This document shows, piece by piece, positions 1 to 5,805 of a stretch of 5,805 nt of DNA. Each line of letters begins with the position of its first letter. Within the stretch, counting starts at the first letter, position 1. Location: NCBI GenBank assembly GCA_022545625.1, contig JACZQS010000171.1, positions 1 to 5,805 of the forward strand. Direction: 5' to 3'. A model generated the notes under the pieces. That model ran no database searches and had not been told where the DNA came from. It saw only the letters and a program-made list of their open reading frames with translations. The position numbers and the translations under genes were made by a program. This DNA comes from Pseudomonadota bacterium (lineage in GTDB: Bacteria; Pseudomonadota; Gammaproteobacteria; GCA-001735895).

Positions 1-545
1 ATGAACATGATAACCACAAAAACCAGCGTGCCCATTACTGCTGGATAAGTCATTATTTTTTTCGCCTTGGAGAGCAATTCATCCTGCCATTTCAAGGTGT
101 TGGTAATATCGATCAGTACATTTTCCATCTTGCCACTGCGCTCGCCGACTTTGATCAGGCTGACAAAAACATCGTCGAAAATTTTGGGATAAAATCCGAG
201 CGCCTGCGAAAAGGAATTACCACCTTCGATCGCTTCGATCACTCCAGTGATGACGTCACGAAAGATCGGATTTTCTTCCCCATCGCGTAAATCAGTCAGG
301 CCCTCTAGAATCGGTACTCCGGAACGGGTTAATTGTTCCAGATAAAACGAAAAATTGATCAGGTCACGGCGACTTACCTTGTTTCTGCCAAACAGATCGG
401 CTCCAGGCTCCTTCTGCTTGAAGGTGACCAGGTCAAGATCCATTTTTTCGAGCCTGAGTTCAAGATCCGGCACGTTTCCAGCGTCCAGACTACCCTGAAT
501 AAACTTGCCACTGATGTCGATCGCCTTGTATTTATAAAGCGGCAT
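1..545 (-). CDS. mshG: Pilus inner-membrane platform protein, GspF/PilC family (MshG-like), 3' end outside the window
   Basis: Inner-membrane platform protein that couples the assembly ATPase to pilin polymerisation. The visible 181 residues begin MPLYKYKAID, a usual start for GspF/PilC proteins. A small N-terminal domain covers about residues 1-55. The first T2SSF cytoplasmic helical domain starts near residue 62 (FSFYLEQLTRSGVPILEGL at 65-83) and includes the conserved stretch VSLIKVGERSGKMENVL at 128-144. A hydrophobic segment beginning near residue 166 (MTYPAVMGTLVFVVIMF) is the first membrane helix and runs off the window, so the second half of the family's roughly 400 residues is not seen. 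The ATG at 545-543 is the only possible start: an in-frame TGA lies six codons upstream with no start codon between. It follows the ATPase gene by 34 bp. The family is certain; the name mshG rather than another GspF-type paralogue rests on gene order. Confidence 0.9.
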   Translation of the reverse strand, partial: MPLYKYKAIDISGKFIQGSLDAGNVPDLELRLEKMDLDLVTFKQKEPGADLFGRNKVSRRDLINFSFYLEQLTRSGVPILEGLTDLRDGEENPIFRDVITGVIEAIEGGNSFSQALGFYPKIFDDVFVSLIKVGERSGKMENVLIDITNTLKWQDELLSKAKKIMTYPAVMGTLVFVVIMF

Positions 546-555
546 ATGGCTAGCA

Positions 556-562
556 CTCTTTC
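556..562 (-). promoter_or_regulatory. Weak ribosome binding site of the platform gene
   Basis: On the minus strand the 34-bp gap contains GAAAGAG, ending 10 bases before the ATG at 545. It is a poor match to AGGAGG and slightly distant. It is the only purine-rich candidate in the gap, so translation may partly depend on ribosomes leaving the upstream ATPase gene. The gap holds no terminator or promoter-like sequence. Confidence 0.35.
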
Positions 563-579
563 ATCGTGATAATCAACAC

Positions 580-2286
580 TTAGGTCATCCGCTCGGTTAG
601 ATCGGTGACACGCCCGACTTCCTTGATCGAGGTAATTCCATTGATAATATGCCGCACGCCATCATCGGCCAGGGTGAAAAATCCCTGTTCGTAGGCTGCG
701 TCTCGAATTTCCTTGGTGGTAGCACCATGCGCGAGCAGATCGTCAAGATCAGAGTTCATTTTGAGAATTTCGAGCATCGCAAACCGGCCCTTGTAGCCAC
801 TTTGCTCACAAACTGTGCAACCTTTGGCTTTGTATATCTTCTCCGGAATGATACCGTCGCCATTAGTTAACAGGCGCAACTCCTGTTTATCCGGCTTGTA
901 GCCTACCTTGCAATGAGTACATAATTTTCGCACCAGTCGTTGCGCTATCACGCCAATAATATTTCCCGCCATGATTTCCGGGGTAATTCCGATATCGCGT
1001 AACCTGGGCAGGGCGCCAATAGCGGAATTGGTATGTAGTGTCGTATATACCTGGTGGCCGGTCATCGCCGCACGAAATGCCATTTCTGCAGTTGCTTCAT
1101 CGCGCACCTCACCGACCAGGATGACATCCGGGTCCTGACGCATCAAAGATCTGATGCCAGTTGCGAAGTCCACGCCGGCTGCCTCGTTGACCGATGTCTG
1201 GCGGATCAATGGAAAGGGGTATTCCACCGGATCTTCGAGGGTCATGATATTAATCTGTTCGCTACTCAAATAATTTAGCAACGAATAAAGCGTCGTGGTT
1301 TTACCGCTTCCGGTAGGACCCGTGACCAGAATAATGCCCTCGGGCCGTGCCATCATGATTTTCAACGTACGCAGGGATTCTTCCGGTAGCTCCAGTTTTT
1401 CGAGCGGGATGATACCTTTTTCGCGATCCAGTACACGCAGCACGATATTTTCACCGTGAATGGTGGGTTGCGAAGCGACACGAAAATCTATTGGCCTGCC
1501 AATGATAGTCCTCGATATACGCCCATCCTGGGCTGCACGCGTTTCAGCAATATTCATATCGGCCATTACTTTTAACCGGACCGCGATAGCAGGCCAGTAG
1601 TTTTTATGTAAACTGCGGATCTGGCGTAACACGCCATCGATCCGGTAACGAATCCGGAGGAAACTTTCTTCGGGTTCAAAATGTATATCAGACGCACCGC
1701 GTTTGACCGCGTCCGATAACATCACGTCTACCAGGCGCACCAGGGGCTGACTGTATTCTTCGACGTCACCCTGGTAATTGCTATAGTCCACCTCACCGGT
1801 TTCAATTTCACGCAATATGCCATCGATCGACAATTCGTAGCCGTAGAACTGGTCGACCGCATTAGATATTTCCACCTCACCAGCGAGTACCGGAACCAGC
1901 TCGATATGTTGCCCTATCTGAATTCTGATACGATCGAGTGAAAACAGGTTAAAGGTATCCGACATCGCGATAGTCAAGGTTTGTTTATTCGGGTCGTAAC
2001 TAAGTGGAATGACCTTATGCTTGCGCGCGGTATCCGAATTGATCATCTTGATCGCATCAGGGTCGGGTACCACACGGGAAAGATCAACGATATCCTGTTC
2101 CAGCACTTCGCCCAGCGCCCTACGCATAATCGATTCGGTGGCGAAGCCCATATCAACCAGTATTTTGCCCAGCAGCTTATGGTCCTTTTTTTGTTCGGTG
2201 AGTGCGATATGCAACTGATCTTTACTGATAACGCCGTCATCAATTAAAATCTCGCCGAGCCGCCTGTGCTTCCTTTGAGCATTCAT
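580..2286 (-). CDS. mshE: Type IV pilus assembly ATPase with c-di-GMP-binding MshEN domain (MshE-type GspE/PilB)
   Basis: Cytoplasmic hexameric ATPase that powers pilus extension by acting on the platform protein. It is 568 residues, full family length. The N-terminal MshEN domain (about residues 8-63) has two tandem motifs, RRLGEILIDDGVISKDQL (8-25) and LLGKILVDMGF (38-48), the signature known in this family to bind cyclic di-GMP; R9 and Q32 fall where I recall the ligand contacts of Vibrio cholerae MshE. The ATPase core is intact: Walker A GPTGSGKT (323-330), Asp box TLEDPVEYP (349-357), Walker B ILVGEVRD (389-396) with E393, and His box TGHQVYTTLHTN (409-420). Four cysteines (C456, C459, C490, C493) form the zinc-binding pair of CxxC motifs of extension ATPases. 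This argues against a PilT-like retraction ATPase, which lacks this site and the N-terminal domain. Its ATG overlaps the TGA of the preceding TPR gene by ATGA, and the platform gene follows. Nothing looks degraded. Confidence 0.96.
   Translation of the reverse strand: MNAQRKHRRLGEILIDDGVISKDQLHIALTEQKKDHKLLGKILVDMGFATESIMRRALGEVLEQDIVDLSRVVPDPDAIKMINSDTARKHKVIPLSYDPNKQTLTIAMSDTFNLFSLDRIRIQIGQHIELVPVLAGEVEISNAVDQFYGYELSIDGILREIETGEVDYSNYQGDVEEYSQPLVRLVDVMLSDAVKRGASDIHFEPEESFLRIRYRIDGVLRQIRSLHKNYWPAIAVRLKVMADMNIAETRAAQDGRISRTIIGRPIDFRVASQPTIHGENIVLRVLDREKGIIPLEKLELPEESLRTLKIMMARPEGIILVTGPTGSGKTTTLYSLLNYLSSEQINIMTLEDPVEYPFPLIRQTSVNEAAGVDFATGIRSLMRQDPDVILVGEVRDEATAEMAFRAAMTGHQVYTTLHTNSAIGALPRLRDIGITPEIMAGNIIGVIAQRLVRKLCTHCKVGYKPDKQELRLLTNGDGIIPEKIYKAKGCTVCEQSGYKGRFAMLEILKMNSDLDDLLAHGATTKEIRDAAYEQGFFTLADDGVRHIINGITSIKEVGRVTDLTERMT
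2283..2286 (-). promoter_or_regulatory. ATGA stop/start overlap coupling the TPR gene and the ATPase gene
   Basis: The TPR gene stops at TGA (2285-2283) and the ATPase starts at ATG (2286-2284), sharing four bases. The nearest Shine-Dalgarno-like motif is GGAG about 14 bases before the ATG, too far to be efficient. Termination-reinitiation coupling is therefore the likely way this start is used. The start is supported by the placement of the MshEN motif at residue 8. Confidence 0.75.
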
Positions 2287-4370
2287 AACTGTCTTAGAAT
2301 CTCCAGTCGCGCATCGACAACATCCCTGCTAAATGTAGCCAGGCCTCTGGTGTAATTATTGAGTGCCAGTTCGTAGTAGGCGATAGCCACTTGGGGCTTG
2401 GCGATATGTTCAAGACTGACAGCCAGGTTGTAAGCGTAATTCGGGTCATGTGGATTATTTTCGAGGGCGGTAAAATACTTCTTCTGTGCTTCCTGCCAGC
2501 GATTTTGCGCACCAAATATATTGCCGAGGGTAAAGTTGAGGTAGTGTGAATCAGGTTCGTCACGAATCATTAATTTCAACTGGGTTTCGGATTGTTCTGG
2601 CGAAAAATTGGCAACCGCAATCATCGACGACATGGCAATCGAGTCTTTCGGATTAACAAACAGTATTCTTCGGTAGTCCCTGATTGCCTCGGCGATTCGG
2701 TTGTTCTGGATATTGATCGCGGCTCGGGCTAATAACGCATTTCGATTGTCCGGATCAATATCGAGCACTGCATTATATTTGACCAGTGCAAGTTGATCGT
2801 CACCCTTTTGATAGGCCGCATAGGCCTCGTGTAGCCAACGGTCCTTTGCAGAAATGGTGCTCTTGCTGATGATATTAATTGAATTCGTCACTGTTGATCC
2901 ATTTCCACTAACGCCTGGCAAGCTGATATTAGTGCCGGGGGTAGTTTCGACCTTCGCTACCGAAGCCTGTTGCACCTCGACGCTGTTGGTCATGTTGGGA
3001 TCGATTTGATCCACATTTGTGTCTTCAACCAGGGCTTCATTCTTGTTGCCAGTTTCGATAGCTACCACTTCCTTCGAATCGGCTATCAACTCTGCATTTT
3101 CGACTAGCTGCAGGGTCGTTGCATCGACCTCGCTACCAGGTTTCGCTGCGAATACATCGGTAAAAGTCTCGGTTGTCGTGTTTCTGATTAAGCCAGGCAT
3201 TGGATCTCGCTTTAATGGACGCAGGCTGTCATCAATATTGCTCGAATTTCTATCTATCTCAAACACACCGAATATCACGATTACCAGCAATATACTTAGC
3301 CCTATACCACCATAGATTCTCAAATTTTGCATGCGTAGCGAGGATGATTTATTGAGAAACATCTTCTTCGCATATTCCGGTGTCATCACGGCACCGCTAT
3401 CAGGCTTTAGTCCGGCAAACAAACTCGTGGCACCGTCATTCAGGGGTTTGTGCAATGTTCTGTCATAATTATCGGGAGCGAACGTCCGCGTCGAGGTCGA
3501 GTCGATCAATGTTGAGGTTCCTTCCCCCTGCGGTGGGTAATGTTCGATCGCGGGAGCCGTGGTAATTCCATCTGCAGATTCCAGCCTGTCTGCGTCACCC
3601 TCAGTGTCATCTCTGTCTGGAATACCAGCAAGATTCAGACTTTGAGTGGCATCATGTGCCGGCGTGCGATCCAGCGCATCTTCTCCGGGCAAAGTGTCTA
3701 CCTGGCTGGCCGCTTCGGCGCTTGTTAGCGTATCAGACCCATCAAACAGGCTGACAGAAGGATCTGCATCCGCGGGATCATCTGTGTCACCTGATTGGTC
3801 AAAAATTGTTTCGGCATCTGTACTATCTTGCGACGGCCCGCCAATATCGCCAGATTCAGGGTCCGATTCAGGGTCCGATAATGGGCTATCCTCCTTGAAG
3901 CTGGCCAAATCCTTGTAGCTAAACTCCAGCGTTTCATCCCCACTGATTACCTCGGTTCCATCACTGCTAAACTCCAGGGTTTCATCATCATTAACCACCT
4001 GGGTTTTATCGCCGCTAAAATCCAGGGTTTCATCGTCACTGACTACCTGGGTTTTATCGCCGCTAAAATCCAGGGTTTCATCATCGCTGACTACCTGGGT
4101 TTTGTCTTCGCTGGGACTGCCGGTTATGGGTTCATCGTCGTCCCCCAGGATATGCTCATCATCACCCTGGTTCCCGAGGTCGTTTTCGGATGTGTCGTAT
4201 TCAGAACTCGACCGGGTATGGTCAGTTAATTCACTTTCAGAGGCAATTTTTGTGGTAGTTTGATCGAGCAATTCGGTTTCATCCGAAGACCCCTGCCCGG
4301 CTTCCGATTCCCGGTTAATTTCTGCCTTTTGCTCGGCAGCTTTTTTTAATGCATCTAACAGTAAGCTCAT
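2283..4370 (-). CDS. Bitopic TPR protein of the pilus operon (MshN position) with long acidic repeat-bearing cytoplasmic region
   Basis: Probable inner-membrane scaffold of the pilus machine; 695 residues, no cysteine. Layout: (1) a short predicted amphipathic helix, MSLLLDALKKAAEQKAE (1-17), recalling the N-termini of GspB/ExeB-type proteins; (2) a low-complexity Asp/Glu/Ser/Thr-rich stretch to about residue 320, with 32 acidic and 4 basic residues between 51 and 150, holding four 16-residue tandem repeats (89-152); (3) PEYAKKMFLNKSSSLRMQNL (331-350), a basic juxtamembrane segment; (4) one membrane helix, about 353-372 (YGGIGLSILLVIVIFGVFEI); (5) a Thr/Asn-rich linker; (6) about four TPR-like units between 511 and 678, such as AYAAYQKGDDQLALVKYNAV and LGNIFGAQNRWQEAQKKYF. 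Positive residues before the helix suggest cytoplasmic N-terminus and periplasmic TPRs. Its position between secretin and ATPase equals mshN, but the ones I know are much shorter before the membrane helix, so I withhold the symbol. It lies 18 bp after the secretin gene. TPR and membrane calls are firm; the exact role is inferred. Confidence 0.92.
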   Translation of the reverse strand: MSLLLDALKKAAEQKAEINRESEAGQGSSDETELLDQTTTKIASESELTDHTRSSSEYDTSENDLGNQGDDEHILGDDDEPITGSPSEDKTQVVSDDETLDFSGDKTQVVSDDETLDFSGDKTQVVNDDETLEFSSDGTEVISGDETLEFSYKDLASFKEDSPLSDPESDPESGDIGGPSQDSTDAETIFDQSGDTDDPADADPSVSLFDGSDTLTSAEAASQVDTLPGEDALDRTPAHDATQSLNLAGIPDRDDTEGDADRLESADGITTAPAIEHYPPQGEGTSTLIDSTSTRTFAPDNYDRTLHKPLNDGATSLFAGLKPDSGAVMTPEYAKKMFLNKSSSLRMQNLRIYGGIGLSILLVIVIFGVFEIDRNSSNIDDSLRPLKRDPMPGLIRNTTTETFTDVFAAKPGSEVDATTLQLVENAELIADSKEVVAIETGNKNEALVEDTNVDQIDPNMTNSVEVQQASVAKVETTPGTNISLPGVSGNGSTVTNSINIISKSTISAKDRWLHEAYAAYQKGDDQLALVKYNAVLDIDPDNRNALLARAAINIQNNRIAEAIRDYRRILFVNPKDSIAMSSMIAVANFSPEQSETQLKLMIRDEPDSHYLNFTLGNIFGAQNRWQEAQKKYFTALENNPHDPNYAYNLAVSLEHIAKPQVAIAYYELALNNYTRGLATFSRDVVDARLEILRQL
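3853..3876 (-). repeat. Two perfect tandem copies of a 12-bp unit inside the acidic region
   Basis: Plus-strand GATTCAGGGTCC occurs twice back to back (3853-3864 and 3865-3876). Read on the coding strand it gives the repeated tetrapeptide SDPE/DPES around residues 165-173 of the TPR protein. The copies are identical at every base, which suggests a recent in-frame duplication close to, but separate from, the 48-bp array. Confidence 0.85.
3915..4106 (-). repeat. Four in-frame 48-bp tandem repeats encoding a 16-residue acidic motif
   Basis: Four consecutive 48-bp units occupy 4106-4059, 4058-4011, 4010-3963 and 3962-3915 in coding order, encoding residues 89-152 of the TPR protein. Units 1 and 2 both read DKTQVVSDDETLDFSG, unit 3 reads DKTQVVNDDETLEFSS and unit 4 DGTEVISGDETLEFSY. 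By direct comparison, units 1 and 2 match at 45 of 48 bases with all three differences silent, units 2 and 3 at 41, and units 3 and 4 at 35. The unit length is a multiple of three, so copy-number change would keep the frame. The array is a coding minisatellite with the youngest copies nearest the N-terminus. Confidence 0.95.
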
Positions 4371-4375
4371 GACTA

Positions 4376-4380
4376 CTCTC
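4376..4380 (-). promoter_or_regulatory. Ribosome binding site of the TPR gene, within a small inverted repeat
   Basis: GAGAG on the minus strand lies five bases before the ATG at 4370-4368, a plausible Shine-Dalgarno site in the 18-bp gap after the secretin stop. Three of its bases belong to a short inverted repeat, TCTCG-GT-CGAGA (4388-4377), so the site could be paired in the mRNA when ribosomes are not finishing the secretin gene. The stem is short. Confidence 0.5.
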
Positions 4381-4388
4381 GACCGAGA

Positions 4389-5805
4389 CTATTGTGAAAA
4401 TATTTTCGGTTTTAGAAAACGTTTAAAATCGCTAAGATTGGTATCGAGGCTCGCGTTATCTATGATGCGCGGCCTTAGAAAGATAACCAGTTCGGTCTTC
4501 GCCAATTCCTCCGTTTTGACCCCAAACAAAAGACCTATACCCCTGGCATCGTGCAAGCCGGGGAGACCTTCGCTCAACTGACTCGCTGTATCTTGCATCA
4601 GCCCACCTATCACCGCAGTATGCCCATCGGCGACACGCAAAACGGTCTCCATTTCGCGCACCCGTATTTCGGGGATCAGGTTGGGGGTTGTCAGTGGCTC
4701 GCCAGTATCCGAAAGCTGAACCGGTGTAGGGACAAACCGTTCAATACGAGAAATGGTTGGCCGTATATTCAGAATCACTTCATCATTCTCTGTGATAAAT
4801 GGGGTTACATTCATTACAAAGCCCACTGGCACAGTGTGAACTGTAACGTCGAAGGTCGTGTTTACCGACCCTCCTTCCGATATGTTCTCGGTGGTATCGA
4901 CGCTAAAGTAAACAATATTGTCTACCACTTTTAAAATCGAAGTCTGGTTATTCAGCGCCATGATTTTTGGACTCGACATCACCGAAACATTACCAAATGA
5001 GTCCAGCGCTTTAATTGCCGCGGTTACAGTCCTGTCAGCGTTAGTATCGATATAGGTTGCCGATACAAATGGGCTAGTGCCCAGCGTGGTAGTGCCCAGC
5101 AGACTTTGTGTCAGGCTCCAGCCGTCTCCGGTTGCAATTCGCGACCAGTCGACACCGGCCTGAAAATCATCATTCAATCGCACTTCGACAACCGTCGCTT
5201 CGATCAAAACCTGTTTGCGCGCGCTTTTGATAACCCGATCGACAAAGCGTTGGATATCCTCGTGAGCAGCGGAAGTAGTACGCACCGAAATAACACCGCT
5301 TTCCCGGTTAGAGATAACGATACCGGTAAATTCTTCGGTAGTTGCCAGCATCTGGATATTTTCTTCCAGCGTTCCCCAGAAATTATTTTCTGACTCATTA
5401 GTCACGGTAGTCGATGAGTCGCTGCCACCACTAGTGCCCTCTGCGACCGTGCCGGTAGAGGCGATTTTGGTCGACACCTGTACATTGGATGAAGTAGTCC
5501 TGGAAATATTCAAATAATCTATCTTGTAAATGCGGGTAAATGGCCGGTCCGGTTCGACAATCAAATTAGGGCCGTCGGTATAATAGCGCAACGATACCTG
5601 GCGGGAAATCCTTCTCAGGATTTGTGGCAGGGTTTGATCGATAGCGTTGATACTCACCCTGCCTGTTATCGCGGGATGAATATCCAGGTTAAGGCGCGCA
5701 TCGCGCGCCAGTGCAAATAACAGTTCACTGGCCGGGATATCGGTCACGACAATGGTAAAGGTTTGCAGTTTTTCAGCCGGTTCCGGCGCCGCGATAATCG
5801 GTACC
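4389..5805 (-). CDS. mshL: Outer-membrane secretin, MshL/PilQ/GspD superfamily, 5' end outside the window
   Basis: Multimeric outer-membrane pore through which the pilus leaves the cell. The frame is open to the right edge (19 codons precede a GTG at 5747), so the start, signal peptide and any lipoprotein cysteine are outside; the GTG lies inside a conserved domain and is not the start. Of the visible 471 residues, about 12-90 form the secretin N-terminal/STN-like domain (LQTFTIVVTDIPASELLFAL and VSINAIDQTLPQILRRIS). A Ser/Thr/Gly-rich linker (about 105-143) follows, then a second N-domain (IVISNRESGVISVRT to IQRFVDRVIKS). The secretin barrel domain runs from about 197 to 447, with VLIEATVVEVRLNDDFQAGV, VSVMSSPKIMALNNQTSIL, the signature VPVGFVMNVTPF near 325-336, and VLRVADGHTAVIGGLMQD. 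It ends ELVIFLRPRII plus a short tail and stops at TAG (4391-4389). The linker and single-domain N-region fit MshL better than PilQ with AMIN domains, but the missing N-terminus leaves some doubt. Confidence 0.93.
   Translation of the reverse strand, partial: VPIIAAPEPAEKLQTFTIVVTDIPASELLFALARDARLNLDIHPAITGRVSINAIDQTLPQILRRISRQVSLRYYTDGPNLIVEPDRPFTRIYKIDYLNISRTTSSNVQVSTKIASTGTVAEGTSGGSDSSTTVTNESENNFWGTLEENIQMLATTEEFTGIVISNRESGVISVRTTSAAHEDIQRFVDRVIKSARKQVLIEATVVEVRLNDDFQAGVDWSRIATGDGWSLTQSLLGTTTLGTSPFVSATYIDTNADRTVTAAIKALDSFGNVSVMSSPKIMALNNQTSILKVVDNIVYFSVDTTENISEGGSVNTTFDVTVHTVPVGFVMNVTPFITENDEVILNIRPTISRIERFVPTPVQLSDTGEPLTTPNLIPEIRVREMETVLRVADGHTAVIGGLMQDTASQLSEGLPGLHDARGIGLLFGVKTEELAKTELVIFLRPRIIDNASLDTNLSDFKRFLKPKIFSQ

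Noticed and set aside
550..564. Four-codon mini-ORF ATG AAA GAG TGC TAG on the minus strand just before the platform gene.
   Set aside because: It overlaps the only candidate ribosome binding site of that gene and has no good site of its own. Such a short ORF is expected by chance and the peptide has no attenuator-like codon pattern.
3646..3918. Plus-strand frame of about 90 codons rich in Ser and Gly.
   Set aside because: It is the complement of the acidic low-complexity part of the TPR protein; low-complexity Asp/Ser codons leave the opposite frame open.
3915..4106. Regularly spaced repeats that could suggest a CRISPR array.
   Set aside because: The units are directly adjacent without spacers, in frame, and translated into a continuous acidic repeat within a full-length gene.
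4551..4934. Open frame of 127 codons on the plus strand.
   Set aside because: It is entirely antisense to the conserved secretin barrel domain, has no recognisable domain or ribosome binding site, and is explained by codon use of the real gene.
5079..5102. Repeated GTGCCCAGC within the secretin gene.
   Set aside because: It encodes the short similar stretch LLGTTTLGT in a variable loop; only two imperfect copies, with no sign of an array.
5693..5709. Perfect 7-bp inverted repeat GGCGCGC-ATC-GCGCGCC.
   Set aside because: It lies inside the conserved N-terminal domain of the secretin (codons for ARDARL), has no T-tract after it on either strand, and is explained by GC-rich Arg/Ala codons. It is not a terminator.

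Overview
All coding capacity in this window lies on the minus strand, in one tightly packed cluster transcribed from right to left: secretin (5' end beyond the right edge), a TPR protein with one membrane segment, a GspE/PilB-type assembly ATPase, and a GspF/PilC-type platform protein (3' end beyond the left edge). Spacings are 18 bp, a 4-bp ATGA overlap, and 34 bp. I see no convincing promoter, terminator, RNA gene, insertion sequence or CRISPR array, and no gene-free stretch longer than 34 bases.

The order secretin - TPR protein - ATPase - platform matches the mshL-(mshM)-mshN-mshE-mshG block of mannose-sensitive haemagglutinin (MSHA) type IV pilus operons. The families, moderate GC and codon use suggest a gammaproteobacterium, probably free-living or aquatic. 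I cannot name a genus. No pilin gene is visible, so 'MSHA-type' rests on the families and their order.

Region by region: 1-545 holds the first 181 codons of the platform protein. 580-2286 is a complete 568-residue ATPase with an N-terminal MshEN domain, the cyclic-di-GMP-binding module of this family, and intact Walker A, Walker B, Asp, His and tetracysteine motifs. 2283-4370 is a complete 695-residue protein with a short helical N-terminus, a very acidic low-complexity cytoplasmic stretch of about 300 residues, one transmembrane helix and a periplasmic TPR domain. 4389-5805 is the C-terminal 471 residues of the outer-membrane secretin.

Together they would form the envelope-spanning core of the pilus machine. 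The platform protein and ATPase drive pilin polymerisation at the inner membrane, with c-di-GMP likely switching the ATPase. The TPR protein probably bridges cytoplasm and periplasm, and the secretin is the exit pore.

The most unusual element is the TPR protein: its acidic cytoplasmic extension contains four in-frame 48-bp tandem repeats that are freshest at the N-terminal end and repeat threonine-centred acidic motifs. The ExeA-like ATPase gene mshM, usually located between the secretin and TPR genes, is absent from that position.
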